A stretch of 64,000 nt of DNA from Desulfolinea sp050305405 (GCA_050305405.1 JBNLFG010000011.1:120662-184661); one strand, 5' to 3'; shown: positions 33,616 to 43,033, numbered from the stretch's first letter. The notes: generated by a model not told the origin, from the letters alone. Numbers and translations are program-made.

Positions 33616-34785
33616 CTAGCGTAAGCCTAATTCAAGGCGCGAGATGACCAGACGTTGAATTTCGCTGGTGCCCTCGTAGATTTCGGTGATTTTGGCATCG
33701 CGGAAGTAACGCTCAACCGGATATTCCTTGCTGTAACCCATGCCGCCATGAATTTGAACGGAAGCATGCGCACAGAACATGGCGGTCTCGGATGCGAAAA
33801 GTTTTGCGGAAGAAGCTGCTAACGTAAAACGCTCGCCGGTGGTCTTTGAGCGTTCTTTCGCCATAGCGGCATTGTATACCAGCAAGCGCGCGGCTTCGAT
33901 GCGAGTTTTCATATCTGCCAATTTAAAGGAAATGCCCTGGAATTGTCCGATCTTCTGACCGAAGGCTTCACGTTCGCGGGCATAATCGACGGCTGCGGCA
34001 TAGGAAGCCTCAGCAATGCCAAGCGCCTGCGAAGCAATGCCGATACGCCCAACATCCAGCACGGTCATGGCGATCTTGAAGCCCTGGCCCTCTTCGCCGA
34101 GACGGTTTTCAACCGGACAGCGATAATTTTCAAAGACAATCTCACTCGTCGCCGAAGCGCGAATGCCCATCTTGGGCTCTTTTTTACCACGCACAAAACC
34201 GGGTTCATTCGCATCGACGATGAAAGCGGTGACACCCTTCGCGCCCTTGTCGGGATCGGTCATCACATAAACCACCACAAAATCCGCAACCGGACCGCTC
34301 GTGACCCAGGACTTGCGTCCGTTCAAGATGTAATGATCGCCGTCCCGCACAGCGCGGCTGCGCATGGTCGCCGCATCCGAACCGGACATCGGCTCAGTCA
34401 GCGAGTAAGCACCAATTTTCTCGCCCATCGCGACGGGGGCAACAAACCTCTGCTTCTGTTCTTCTGTGCCGAACTTCATGATCCCATGACAAAAAAGGGA
34501 ATTATTCACCGACATGATCGTGCCATGTGACGCATCCACTTTTGAGATCTCTTCCAGAGCCAAAACATAGGCCAGGGTGTCCATGCCAGCCCCGCCGTAC
34601 TCTTCGGGAACTTCGATGCCCATAAATCCCATCGCGCCCATCTTCTTCATAGTCTCTTTCGGGAAGTCGCCGCTCTCATCAAACTCAGCAGCAATTGGGG
34701 CAATCTCTTTTTGGGCAAAATCACGGGCGGCATCAAGAATCATCTTGTGCTCATCACTTAAAGGGAACAGTGCAGTATCACTCAT
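33616..34785 (-). CDS. Acyl-CoA dehydrogenase (short/branched-chain type)
   Basis: The 389-residue flavoenzyme introduces the alpha-beta double bond of acyl-CoA and passes electrons to ETF. Visible blocks are FDESGDFPKETMKKMG, EYGGAGMDTLAYVLALEE, AYSLTEPMSGSDAATM, GRKSWVTSGPVADF, QFQGISFKLADMKTRIEAAR and RDAKITEIYEGTSEIQRLV. The last block holds the catalytic glutamate. It has its own promoter (TATAAT on the minus strand near 34823) and GGAGG ribosome site. Chain-length preference cannot be read with certainty. Confidence 0.95.
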   Translation of the reverse strand: MSDTALFPLSDEHKMILDAARDFAQKEIAPIAAEFDESGDFPKETMKKMGAMGFMGIEVPEEYGGAGMDTLAYVLALEEISKVDASHGTIMSVNNSLFCHGIMKFGTEEQKQRFVAPVAMGEKIGAYSLTEPMSGSDAATMRSRAVRDGDHYILNGRKSWVTSGPVADFVVVYVMTDPDKGAKGVTAFIVDANEPGFVRGKKEPKMGIRASATSEIVFENYRCPVENRLGEEGQGFKIAMTVLDVGRIGIASQALGIAEASYAAAVDYAREREAFGQKIGQFQGISFKLADMKTRIEAARLLVYNAAMAKERSKTTGERFTLAASSAKLFASETAMFCAHASVQIHGGMGYSKEYPVERYFRDAKITEIYEGTSEIQRLVISRLELGLR

Positions 34786-34868
34786 TTAGTCCTCCATGGC
34801 AGAATAGTTAAGGTTCGCAAATTATAGCATGATGACTATAAAAAGCTGTGGTTTTATTCAAATACAAG

Positions 34869-37256
34869 TCAGGGTCTGTCGCGAATCGGCACCATGAAAA
34901 CATTCTTCTCGGTTTGCTCGACCACGCGCTGGGCCTCACTGCCGAGCATCAACAACTCCCAACCGCCGCGTCCGCGCGACGTGGACATGATCATATCCAC
35001 ATCTTCTTCCTGTGCAACGGTCACGATCGTACGCGCGGGCAAACTACCCGTAACGATGGTGCGCACGCGGATGCCCTGCTCCTGCAGAGAGCGCGCAATC
35101 GAATCCAAGAATTTGTCGATTTCGTGTTCAGCCTTTTTTCGAATATTTTCAATCAACTCAGATGGGGCGTGATAATCGTCCGGCTCAGGGACAGCGGGGA
35201 CGGTCAGCAGGATCAATTCACAATCAAAAACCTGCGCGAGCGCTCGTGCATAGGGCAGGACACGCTCCGAAAAAATGGATCCATCGAGAGGAATAAGAAT
35301 CCGCTCCAGCTTCGGCTTTGGGCGGACACCGCTATCTATTGTTTGGACGAGAAAAACGGGTTGGTTAATGCGCTGCATTAGCTTCTGGGAAATACCCCCG
35401 CTGCTCCAATGCGGTTTTCCAGAACGCCCGCGTGTGCTGGTGACAACAATATCCACTGGCTGCTGATGAATAAGGAGTTGGATCGCATCTGCAATTGAGC
35501 CTTCATGGACGACCAGGTCAACATTTACATCAGCCGCCAGTAAGCCTTGCTGCACGCCTTCGAGATAGTTTTTTCGCTCCAGAAAAGCGGCCGCAAAAGC
35601 TGTGCGGTCGCTTTGTGGCTTGACCGATGAGAGCAATATCAAGTGAGCGCCCGTTTTGTGACAATACATCTCAACCCAAGGTAATGCCTGAGCAGCATAC
35701 TCTGAGCCGTCGAGTAGGACAACAACATTGTCAAGATTGAATTGCTGATGCCGCCATTTACTCTCGGCAACAGGGGCGGGTTCCCAGCGCAAATCATCGG
35801 GGTTGACGGGTTTGGCGGTCACAGCGCCTGTTGCCGGATCACGCTGTCCAAAACCGAAACCGGCCAAAAGCGTAGTGTCGAGACGCCCAAGATAATCCAG
35901 CGCAGCGGAGGGCGGGCCGATCTGCCGACGGGTGTATCCAAAAATCGCATAGAGCAGTGGAATAAAGATAAGATAAGTCCACGCGCCTTCCATAAAACGC
36001 TCAAAAAAGATAATACCCGTTGCGCCAGTCGTTAAAATCGCGGCGATAATTGTGCCAATGATGAGAAAAAGCGAACCCCATTTGAACTTCTTCCGCGTGC
36101 GACGCACCAAACGTTTGGTCACCGCCCAGCCCGTCATGCTCAGCAGCACGAAAACGCCCGCAGCATAAATGGCGAGATAGGTCTCCTCGTGCGTACCAAA
36201 GAGCAGAAAGGTGATACTGACGATAAAAACCTGCAACCAAACAGGCTTGTCGGCAACCTGATAAGCATTGCGTTTCCCAAAACTCGGCGGGACGTAGCGC
36301 CGCTCGGAAAGTCCAAGCGAGAGATTTTGCAACCCCTGTGCTGATGCTGCTGAAGCAGACATCAGCACAGCAACGCCAACCAACGTGCCGAGATAAGGCA
36401 AGGGCGCGGGCAGAAGCTGATCCATCGTTTGTGTAAAGACCGAGACACCTTCCACCAAGGGATCGGAAAGGTTATAGATGGCAGGGCCAACGATCAGCAT
36501 CGTCGCGGCGGTCGTCCCCATGATGATGAGCAGAGAGTTGAAAGCTTTTTTGCCCTTTTGAACTTTATCCCCATCAAAGGCAGCAACCATATTAGCAAAA
36601 ACTTCGATACCAGTCATGACCGCCAAAATACGGACATAGCCACCGAGTGTGTAATGCAAATTTTCGGGGGAAAAAGCGCGGATGTTGAAATCAGGCAGAT
36701 GCAAACCATATTGAACAATCGTCGCAATGATCATGGCCCATAAAAGCAAAAGAACCCCCGCCGTTGCCGGGCCAAAAGTTCGCGCAGCCATTTTTGGACC
36801 GCGATTGACCAACTCGCCCGTCAATACACTCAGAGCGATGGCAACTAGCGTACGATATTGAATATGAAAAACGAATTCGTTATTCAGCACAGGGATACGG
36901 TCAGCAATAAAGGTAACCATCGCTGCCATACTAACCAAAAAGGTGAGTGTGTATTCGATAAAAGTGATCGCCGCATTGACCTTCGCCGCCCAGGGCCCGA
37001 ACTCTTCTTCACTTAATCCACTGCCCCCGCTGCCATCCGTGACCCATTGCATCACAAGGCGATACATCGCAGAGACAACCGCTACCGTCAGCACAACCAA
37101 CCAAACCGAAGCACCGAAAGTCACTTGTGCCACCCCTGCCACGACGATCAACTTCAAAAAAGGCCCAAAGACGTACAGAGGAGATGTTGCTGGATCCCCG
37201 CCTCCAGCGAGCGCTCCTTCAAAAGCGTTGCCCAGTTTATGCGAGACGTGCGCCAT
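34869..37256 (-). CDS. APC-superfamily amino acid permease fused to two universal stress (UspA) domains
   Basis: The 795-residue protein has about 12 membrane segments (residues 20-460) of the amino-acid/polyamine permease type. Two soluble UspA domains follow: about 505-640 (VVVLLDGSEYAAQALPWVE ... TSTRGRSGKP) and about 655-790 (ILIPLDGSIFSERVLPYARA ... TSRGRGGWELLMLGSEAQRV). Both Usp copies keep the glycine-rich phosphate loop, so nucleotide binding is likely and could control transport. The gene is monocistronic. Substrate unknown. Confidence 0.88.
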   Translation of the reverse strand: MAHVSHKLGNAFEGALAGGGDPATSPLYVFGPFLKLIVVAGVAQVTFGASVWLVVLTVAVVSAMYRLVMQWVTDGSGGSGLSEEEFGPWAAKVNAAITFIEYTLTFLVSMAAMVTFIADRIPVLNNEFVFHIQYRTLVAIALSVLTGELVNRGPKMAARTFGPATAGVLLLLWAMIIATIVQYGLHLPDFNIRAFSPENLHYTLGGYVRILAVMTGIEVFANMVAAFDGDKVQKGKKAFNSLLIIMGTTAATMLIVGPAIYNLSDPLVEGVSVFTQTMDQLLPAPLPYLGTLVGVAVLMSASAASAQGLQNLSLGLSERRYVPPSFGKRNAYQVADKPVWLQVFIVSITFLLFGTHEETYLAIYAAGVFVLLSMTGWAVTKRLVRRTRKKFKWGSLFLIIGTIIAAILTTGATGIIFFERFMEGAWTYLIFIPLLYAIFGYTRRQIGPPSAALDYLGRLDTTLLAGFGFGQRDPATGAVTAKPVNPDDLRWEPAPVAESKWRHQQFNLDNVVVLLDGSEYAAQALPWVEMYCHKTGAHLILLSSVKPQSDRTAFAAAFLERKNYLEGVQQGLLAADVNVDLVVHEGSIADAIQLLIHQQPVDIVVTSTRGRSGKPHWSSGGISQKLMQRINQPVFLVQTIDSGVRPKPKLERILIPLDGSIFSERVLPYARALAQVFDCELILLTVPAVPEPDDYHAPSELIENIRKKAEHEIDKFLDSIARSLQEQGIRVRTIVTGSLPARTIVTVAQEEDVDMIMSTSRGRGGWELLMLGSEAQRVVEQTEKNVFMVPIRDRP

Positions 37257-37386
37257 GTGATGTCCTTTCGATGTCAGTTCAGATAAGCAAATACTTCCTT
37301 GTTTTTAAAGGATTGTACTTTATTTTTGACTACAGACCTTTATAATTAGGCATACTGGAATCTACGCTCGTACTCTCATAAAAGTT

Positions 37387-37415
37387 TTGTAAAGATAGGA
37401 AAAGTAGACTAAAAT
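37387..37415 (+). promoter_or_regulatory. Promoter of the ferredoxin/multiheme operon
   Basis: TTGTAA (37387-37392) and TAAAAT (37410-37415) are separated by exactly 17 bases. Transcription would start at or just inside the palindrome at 37421. Confidence 0.6.
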
Positions 37416-37420
37416 AGCCT

Positions 37421-37451
37421 GTGTCACATGACAGAGGGAGTCATGTGACAC
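37421..37451. promoter_or_regulatory. Perfect 12-base palindrome at the transcription start of the redox operon
   Basis: GTGTCACATGAC (37421-37432), 7-base spacer, GTCATGTGACAC (37440-37451). It lies 6 bases after the -10 box and 19 bases before the ferredoxin ATG. It can act as a repressor site or as a 5' mRNA hairpin; the ribosome site GGAGG lies just beyond it. Nested TGTCA/TGACA half-sites are visible in the left arm. Confidence 0.65.
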
Positions 37452-37469
37452 TTTAAATCTGGAGGTAGT

Positions 37470-37736
37470 ATGTCCTTAGAAAAAGCGCTTATCCACGAAG
37501 CGAAAAAGCGTGAAGTGCGTAGCGCCGGAGTCGTTGTTCCCGACTCCAGCCGGTGTGTACAATGCGGGATTTGCTCGTATAACTGTCCAATTGGAATTGA
37601 TGTACGTTCGCACGTATGGGAACGTGTTTCCGTTAAAGATAGCCACTGCCTGACTTGTGGCGAATGCGTTACCCGTTGTCCACGCGGTGTACTCAGTTTT
37701 CAACGCAGCAATATCTTCACGCAGGTGGGACCATGA
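37470..37736 (+). CDS. Ferredoxin-type protein with two 4Fe-4S clusters
   Basis: The 88-residue protein has two cluster motifs, CVQCGICSYNCP (about residues 30-41) and CLTCGECVTRCP (about 61-72), as in bacterial two-cluster ferredoxins and small iron-sulfur subunits. Its TGA overlaps the ATG of the FAD oxidoreductase (ATGA), so the two are coupled and probably form an electron-transfer pair. Confidence 0.9.
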   Translation: MSLEKALIHEAKKREVRSAGVVVPDSSRCVQCGICSYNCPIGIDVRSHVWERVSVKDSHCLTCGECVTRCPRGVLSFQRSNIFTQVGP

Positions 37737-39043
37737 AGTATGTTATCGTTGGCATCGGCGTAGCAGCCATGTCCGCCATTGAAGCAATCCGAAGCGTAGA
37801 TAAAACCGGTCAGATCACAGCTATTGGCTCAGATCCGCACGGTTTTTATTCCCGACCCGGTCTCGCTTACTATCTAAATAGCGAAATTCCCGAAAAAAGT
37901 CTATTCCCCCTTGACAAAAAAGACTTGAAAAAAAATCAGGTTGAGTTCCTTCATGCCCAGGTCAGCCGTATTCTGCCGCAAGAACAACGCATTGAGATGA
38001 CAAACGGCTCTTCACTCGCTTACGACCGCCTTCTTCTGGCAGTCGGCGCGGCAGCGGTATCACCCAAAATCCCGGGGGGCGATCTACAAGGCATCGTCAA
38101 ACTTGACCATCTCGATGACACAAAACAGATCATCAAGCTAGCCAAACGCGCCAAAGATGCCGTTGTTGTTGGTGGCGGCGTGACTGCTCTCGAACTTGTC
38201 GAGGGGCTGACAGCGCGCAATGTACGTGTTCACTACTTCCTGCGCAAGGAGCGCTACTGGAGCAGCGTACTGGATGCAGACGAATCGGAAATCATTTTGG
38301 AGCGTCTGCAAGAAGAGGGCGCTATCATCCATACCAATACCCAAGCCGCCGAAATACTCGGCAAACGCGGCAAAGTGATCGGTGTTCGCACCACTGACAA
38401 CAAAACGGTCAAAGCTCAACTGGTTGCCTACGCCATCGGCATCCGTCCACGTCTGGATCTGGCACAAAGCGCCGGTATAGAAACAGATCGCGGCATTCTC
38501 GCCAACGAATACTTGCAGACTAGCATTCGCAATATCTATGCAGCGGGCGATGTAGCCCAAGTCTACGATCCAATGAGCGGGCGCGCCATTCTCGACAGCC
38601 TTTGGAATCCCGCTCGAGATCAGGGCTACACCGCCGGTCTAAATATGGCAGGAAAGGCGAGCGTTTATCGCAAATCTCCCCCTTTCAATGTCACCCGTCT
38701 TGGCGGGCTAACAACAACCATCATCGGCACCGTTGGCAATGGCCAAGACGATGACCTGCTTGGCATCGCACGTGGCGACAGCGAAACCTGGCGTCAACTG
38801 CCTGATGCTATCGCCGCCCAAAGCGGTTTCGATACTAACCGCCTGCGTCTGATGCTTGGGGAAAAGAAGATTCTGGGTGCAATCGTAATGGGCGATCAAA
38901 CCCTCTCCACACCAATTCAAAAGCTGATTGAAGCCGAAGCCGATATCAGCGCAATACGCACACAATTACTCGCAGCGCGTGCCCCCGTCGCTGACATTAT
39001 CGCTGACTTCTGGATGCAATGGAGAACTGAACATGCAGCGTAA
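37733..39043 (+). CDS. FAD-dependent pyridine nucleotide-disulfide oxidoreductase family protein
   Basis: From the ATG at 37733 the protein is 436 residues, opening with the FAD-binding strand MKYVIVGIGVAAMSAIEAI. The NAD(P)-binding motif is DAVVVGGGVTALELVEGL (about residues 142-159) and the second FAD motif is IYAAGDVAQVYD. No redox-active CxxxxC is visible, as in NADH:ferredoxin or nitrite-reductase-like small subunits. It likely moves electrons between NAD(P)H and the coupled ferredoxin. An upstream in-frame ATG at 37655 lies inside the ferredoxin gene and is rejected because the coupled start gives the canonical N-terminus. Confidence 0.85.
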   Translation: MKYVIVGIGVAAMSAIEAIRSVDKTGQITAIGSDPHGFYSRPGLAYYLNSEIPEKSLFPLDKKDLKKNQVEFLHAQVSRILPQEQRIEMTNGSSLAYDRLLLAVGAAAVSPKIPGGDLQGIVKLDHLDDTKQIIKLAKRAKDAVVVGGGVTALELVEGLTARNVRVHYFLRKERYWSSVLDADESEIILERLQEEGAIIHTNTQAAEILGKRGKVIGVRTTDNKTVKAQLVAYAIGIRPRLDLAQSAGIETDRGILANEYLQTSIRNIYAAGDVAQVYDPMSGRAILDSLWNPARDQGYTAGLNMAGKASVYRKSPPFNVTRLGGLTTTIIGTVGNGQDDDLLGIARGDSETWRQLPDAIAAQSGFDTNRLRLMLGEKKILGAIVMGDQTLSTPIQKLIEAEADISAIRTQLLAARAPVADIIADFWMQWRTEHAA

Positions 39044-39851
39044 CAATCTTGAACTCTGGCTGGCACTTTTAGCCATGCTCATTATTGGCGCAATCTACGG
39101 CCTCGTCCTTTTCACAACTCGCGAAGTCCCAGCCGCAGGAGAGTTTTTCGGTCACGCCCTCGGTATAGCAGGTTTCCTCCTGATGCTGATGACCGAAACC
39201 CTCTACAGCCTGCGCAAACGCAGCCGCAGCGCGCACTGGGGCAAAATGGCGAACTGGCTCAAATTCCACATCTTCACCGGCCTCGTCGGCCCCTTCATGG
39301 TTTTCCTGCATACATCCTGGAAACTCAACGGGATTGCGGGTGTCGTCACTATGCTCACCATCGTCGTCGTTCTCAGCGGCATTGTCGGACGCTACATCTA
39401 CACCGCTATTCCCCGGACAGCGGATGGTGCAGAGATGCAAGCGGCCGAACTGGAAACACAGATTAGTACCGCAGATGCGCAAATCAAAGCATGGATCGCC
39501 ACCCGACCGGAACTTGCTGCCGTTGTTGAGCAAAATCTCGACAAATCATCTGATACCGCCAAATCCGGCATAGATGCAGTTTTCGGACGCTGGGCGCTTG
39601 AGCGTAGAACCCGCCGTGCCTGGAAACGAGAAGAACGCAAAGCAGACGCCCGAGTCCGCGCCCAACTCAAAGAGATCGAGAAAATGGTACGCCGCAAAAA
39701 CGCACTCAGCCGTCAAGTCGCTTCGCTGGGGATGGCGCGGCGTATGTTAGCTGTCTGGCATGCTGTCCATATTCCCATTGGGATGGCATTATTTACCGCC
39801 GCCTTCATTCATATCGGCGGGGCGTTGTACTACGCCACCTTCCTGCACTAA
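39033..39851 (+). CDS. Membrane protein with cytochrome b-like histidines and a central coiled coil
   Basis: The 272-residue protein starts at 39033, inside the end of the FAD gene. Membrane helices are about residues 8-28, 36-56, 75-95 and 100-122, with a last one near 250-270. Histidines inside or next to helices (FHIFTGLVGPFMVFLHTSW and HAVHIPIG...AAFIHIGG) are placed to bind hemes, as in cytochrome b561-like electron carriers. The middle (about 130-235) is a charged coiled coil. Position between the FAD protein and the multiheme cytochrome suggests it carries electrons across the membrane; heme binding is inferred. Confidence 0.72.
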   Translation: MQRNNLELWLALLAMLIIGAIYGLVLFTTREVPAAGEFFGHALGIAGFLLMLMTETLYSLRKRSRSAHWGKMANWLKFHIFTGLVGPFMVFLHTSWKLNGIAGVVTMLTIVVVLSGIVGRYIYTAIPRTADGAEMQAAELETQISTADAQIKAWIATRPELAAVVEQNLDKSSDTAKSGIDAVFGRWALERRTRRAWKREERKADARVRAQLKEIEKMVRRKNALSRQVASLGMARRMLAVWHAVHIPIGMALFTAAFIHIGGALYYATFLH

Positions 39852-39860
39852 AAGGAGCCT

Positions 39861-41426
39861 ATGATGAAAAAGAATTCTTCTCTTGGCTGCTTCTCCCTTA
39901 GTGCAATTATCGCCTTTATTCTCACGGTGATCATCGCTGCGATTTTTGTCGTTACCAGTGGTGGGGCAATGTTCAGTCCAGGCAAATTAAGCCAACATGG
40001 CGACGAGTCCCTGGGCGGTGTCACATCACATAGCGCCATCGGCGGCAACTGCGCCGCTTGCCATGTTGCGCCCTGGGCAACGGAAAATATGTCGAACCGC
40101 TGCTTAAGCTGCCATAACGAGGTCAAGGCAGAGGTCGCGAGCGAAACGTCGCTACATGGAGCATTACTCGTCCATAATCCGGCACTTGTTTGCCGTGACT
40201 GCCATCCCGATCACCGAGGAGCAGATGCTTCTCTAACCGAGATGGCGCCAGAAACTTTCCCGCATGAAGTGATTGGATTCTCGCTGAATGCCCATCAAAT
40301 CAAAGAAGATGCAACACTCTTCGAGTGTGCAGATTGCCATACGCAGTCCATTGCTTCCTTTGAACTAAGTACGTGCAATGACTGCCATAAAAACATCAAT
40401 GCTAGCTTTATGCAGTCACACACCCTCGCATTTGGCGATAATTGTCTTGCCTGCCATGACGGGCTGGAATCTTACGGCGCCAACTTTGACCACAGTCAGA
40501 CTGGTTTCCTGCTAGAGGGCAAGCATACCGAAGAAAATTGCGCGGCATGTCATCAAAATGTTCGCAGTATCATGGATTTTGAGAACACCCCTGAAGATTG
40601 CGCTGGCTGCCACTTAAAAGACGATGCGCACCAGCAGAGCTATGGCACAAACTGCGCTGTCTGCCATTCAGCCGCAGGCTGGGAGCCTGCCATTTTTGAC
40701 CATAATAGAGCGGACTTCAAACTCGAAGGGAAACATCAAAATGTGGAGTGTGAAGAATGCCACACCACAGCAGTGCCACAAGACACCCCGATGGACTGCT
40801 ACTCCTGCCACGCACAGGATGACGAGCATAACGGTCAGCTTGGCGAAGATTGCAGTCTCTGCCATACAGCAGAAGGCTGGGAACCGGCACACTTTGACCA
40901 CGCACAAATCACTACGGATTGTATAACCTGCCACTTAGCTAACGACGAGCATAATGGGCAATACGGGACCAACTGCGCATCCTGCCACAGCACTGATGCC
41001 TGGAAACCTGCCACCTTTGACCATAATCTCTCTGATTTTCCACTCACAGGAGCGCATGTCAGTGTGGCATGCGAAGACTGTCACATCAACAACACCTTTG
41101 ACGGTCTACTAAGCGCTTGTGTGGCTTGTCATGCTGATCCAGAGTACCATCTGGGAGCTTTCGGGCAAGATTGTGAGTCCTGCCATACCACATCGGCGTG
41201 GTCTCCTGCCGAGTACAACAAGGCGCACACCTTCCCATTGAATCATGGAGAAAGTGGTGTATCCGCTTGTGTGACGTGCCACCCGGCCAACTTTACCAGC
41301 TACACTTGCTACGAATGCCACGAACACAGCGAGGCAAATGTCCGCTCGGAACACCTTGAAGAAGGCATTTCAAATTATCAGAACTGCATGGAATGCCATC
41401 CTGATGGGCGCGAGCATGACGATTAA
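39861..41426 (+). CDS. Multiheme c-type cytochrome with 20 CxxCH motifs
   Basis: The 521-residue protein has one N-terminal hydrophobic helix (signal anchor, about residues 12-33) followed by twenty CxxCH heme-attachment motifs. The first is CAACH near residue 59 and the last CMECH near 510. Several occur in a repeated unit with GWEPAxFDH, an LEGKH-type segment and a cysteine pair; free histidines in these units probably supply distal ligands. It would sit outside the membrane and act as an electron conduit or terminal reductase component. It ends the operon and has its own terminator. Confidence 0.93.
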   Translation: MMKKNSSLGCFSLSAIIAFILTVIIAAIFVVTSGGAMFSPGKLSQHGDESLGGVTSHSAIGGNCAACHVAPWATENMSNRCLSCHNEVKAEVASETSLHGALLVHNPALVCRDCHPDHRGADASLTEMAPETFPHEVIGFSLNAHQIKEDATLFECADCHTQSIASFELSTCNDCHKNINASFMQSHTLAFGDNCLACHDGLESYGANFDHSQTGFLLEGKHTEENCAACHQNVRSIMDFENTPEDCAGCHLKDDAHQQSYGTNCAVCHSAAGWEPAIFDHNRADFKLEGKHQNVECEECHTTAVPQDTPMDCYSCHAQDDEHNGQLGEDCSLCHTAEGWEPAHFDHAQITTDCITCHLANDEHNGQYGTNCASCHSTDAWKPATFDHNLSDFPLTGAHVSVACEDCHINNTFDGLLSACVACHADPEYHLGAFGQDCESCHTTSAWSPAEYNKAHTFPLNHGESGVSACVTCHPANFTSYTCYECHEHSEANVRSEHLEEGISNYQNCMECHPDGREHDD

Positions 41427-41442
41427 TTGTTAGTTTTACGAC

Positions 41443-41475
41443 AAAAGGCGCTCCAGTAGGAGCGCCTTTTGTTTT
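41443..41475. terminator. Bidirectional terminator
   Basis: AAAAGGCGCTCC (41443-41454), loop AGTA, GGAGCGCCTTTT (41459-41470), then GTTTTTTT. It separates the convergent cytochrome and dehydrogenase genes. Confidence 0.93.
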
Positions 41476-41498
41476 TTTGCAGATTTCGCAACTATAAG

Positions 41499-42833
41499 CT
41501 AATCGATAATATCCGCGACTGTTTGATAGCCATAAAAATGCGGGATACCTGACTTGAAACGCTTGCTCAGGTCTGCGCTGTCCAACAGTAACTTGCCATC
41601 TTTGAGCAGCTCTTCCTTACGCAGTTTCTGCGCCCAGCGGATGATCTTATCAATCGTGGGGACGTCAATTTTGAAACGCTCGGCAACCCATTTTGCGATA
41701 CATAAACCATAATGAATATCATCTGTGAAGAAGCGATGATCGGTATCAATTTTCCATGTGCCAGCCTTGGTCTTAATCGTCGGCGCTTTGATCGCTCCCA
41801 AAGTTTTTGATTGCAAAAAAGATTCAAGCACTGTGTACTCTTCTGTTTCGTTGGTGTAGCGATCTTGATCGAGATAATTCTTCATTTTCGAGAATTTCTT
41901 GTTCGGATATTTTTTGCGTATTCTTCTACGGATTTTGGAGTAATCAGCATCCAGGTTCTCCAGAATATCTGCTGAGACCTGATCGAAATCGTCGTAGAAA
42001 AGCGGGATATTCTCCTTTTTCTCCCATTCACCGCCATAACGCATAAATAAACCATAGCAGCGTGCGGGGTGGATGATCTGATTGTCTACCGAAAAAGTGA
42101 GTGAGAGGAAATTGTCCGCTTGCTGAAATTCGCCTGAGTCAAACCAGTCGAGGCAAACTTTCTCAAAAACATTTTCATTCAACCAGGCAAACTTCTCTTC
42201 AGGTTCGACTGCGGCGATATTAATCGGCTTGACACCGTAGGTGATACCGACCTTACCATATTCATGCGTGCGACAAATCCAGGGAATCAAGCCAAAGCTA
42301 AAGGTGATGATATGCTCAAGGGCAAAACTTTCCTTGATCTCGTCAACCATCCAATTGAAGCCAGCCTGCCCATAGACAGTCCCAACAGAGACTTCTTTCT
42401 CCACATTCAAGAATGGTGCAATACGATGTAGTGCGTTACGATATTGACTAACAGGCATACATAAGAAGATCACATCCGCATCACCGATCACATCTTCGGG
42501 TTCAGAACTGATCTTATTCAACTCGCCATGAAAGGTTTCGATGACTTCATTTTCAGTCGTGCGGTATTGCAACTCAACATTTTTAGACCACTGTTCGGGT
42601 TTACTGGTTAAGATATTCACGGTGTAATTTGATGAGGACAACAGGGGAATCAATGTATGCGCACTGGAGCCGCCACCGACGATTGTCACGGTCAGGTTTT
42701 CGGAATTCATGTACTTGCTCGCTTTCTTTTTCAGGGGAAAATATTTTCTGGCGTATTTTTGTGTAATTTCTTCAAAGATTGATTTGAGATATGCCAGAAC
42801 ACAGATTAGGATGAACGCCAAAGTGCGGTTCAT
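41499..42833 (-). CDS. Octopine/nopaline dehydrogenase family NAD(P)-dependent protein
   Basis: The protein is 444 residues. After an optional hydrophobic leader (TLAFILICVLAYL) it has a Rossmann start LTVTIVGGGSSAHTLIPLL (about residues 47-65), DADVIFLCMPVSQYRNAL, and a C-terminal helical domain with HPARCYGLF and the conserved DDIHYGLCIAKW. This matches opine dehydrogenases, which reductively join amino acids and 2-oxo acids. A shorter form from 42710 would lack the hydrophobic leader. The longer start is favoured by TACAAT ending 13 bases upstream on the minus strand, but neither start has a good ribosome site. Substrate unknown. Confidence 0.7.
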   Translation of the reverse strand: MNRTLAFILICVLAYLKSIFEEITQKYARKYFPLKKKASKYMNSENLTVTIVGGGSSAHTLIPLLSSSNYTVNILTSKPEQWSKNVELQYRTTENEVIETFHGELNKISSEPEDVIGDADVIFLCMPVSQYRNALHRIAPFLNVEKEVSVGTVYGQAGFNWMVDEIKESFALEHIITFSFGLIPWICRTHEYGKVGITYGVKPINIAAVEPEEKFAWLNENVFEKVCLDWFDSGEFQQADNFLSLTFSVDNQIIHPARCYGLFMRYGGEWEKKENIPLFYDDFDQVSADILENLDADYSKIRRRIRKKYPNKKFSKMKNYLDQDRYTNETEEYTVLESFLQSKTLGAIKAPTIKTKAGTWKIDTDHRFFTDDIHYGLCIAKWVAERFKIDVPTIDKIIRWAQKLRKEELLKDGKLLLDSADLSKRFKSGIPHFYGYQTVADIID

Positions 42834-43033
42834 CCTGCTTAGGAAAATTGTATTTTATCAACCTAAAGGTGCGCCCGAATGCGACAGAGAAGATCGCATT
42901 GCAAAAAGTGTATATCCAGCCGATTTATCCCCTATATACGGCAAAAGATTGAAAAAAGACCGTCTTGAGTATAGCACACGCACATTTTCGCTCTGAAATC
43001 ATCGCCACTTATTTCTTTTCTTCTCAAACCTGA

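Noticed and set aside
33943..34530. A 195-codon plus-strand frame inside the acyl-CoA dehydrogenase gene
   Set aside because: Shadow of a conserved gene; no start signals or motifs.
39334..39573. Short frames inside the cytochrome b-like gene
   Set aside because: Shadows without motifs; the main frame has clear membrane segments.
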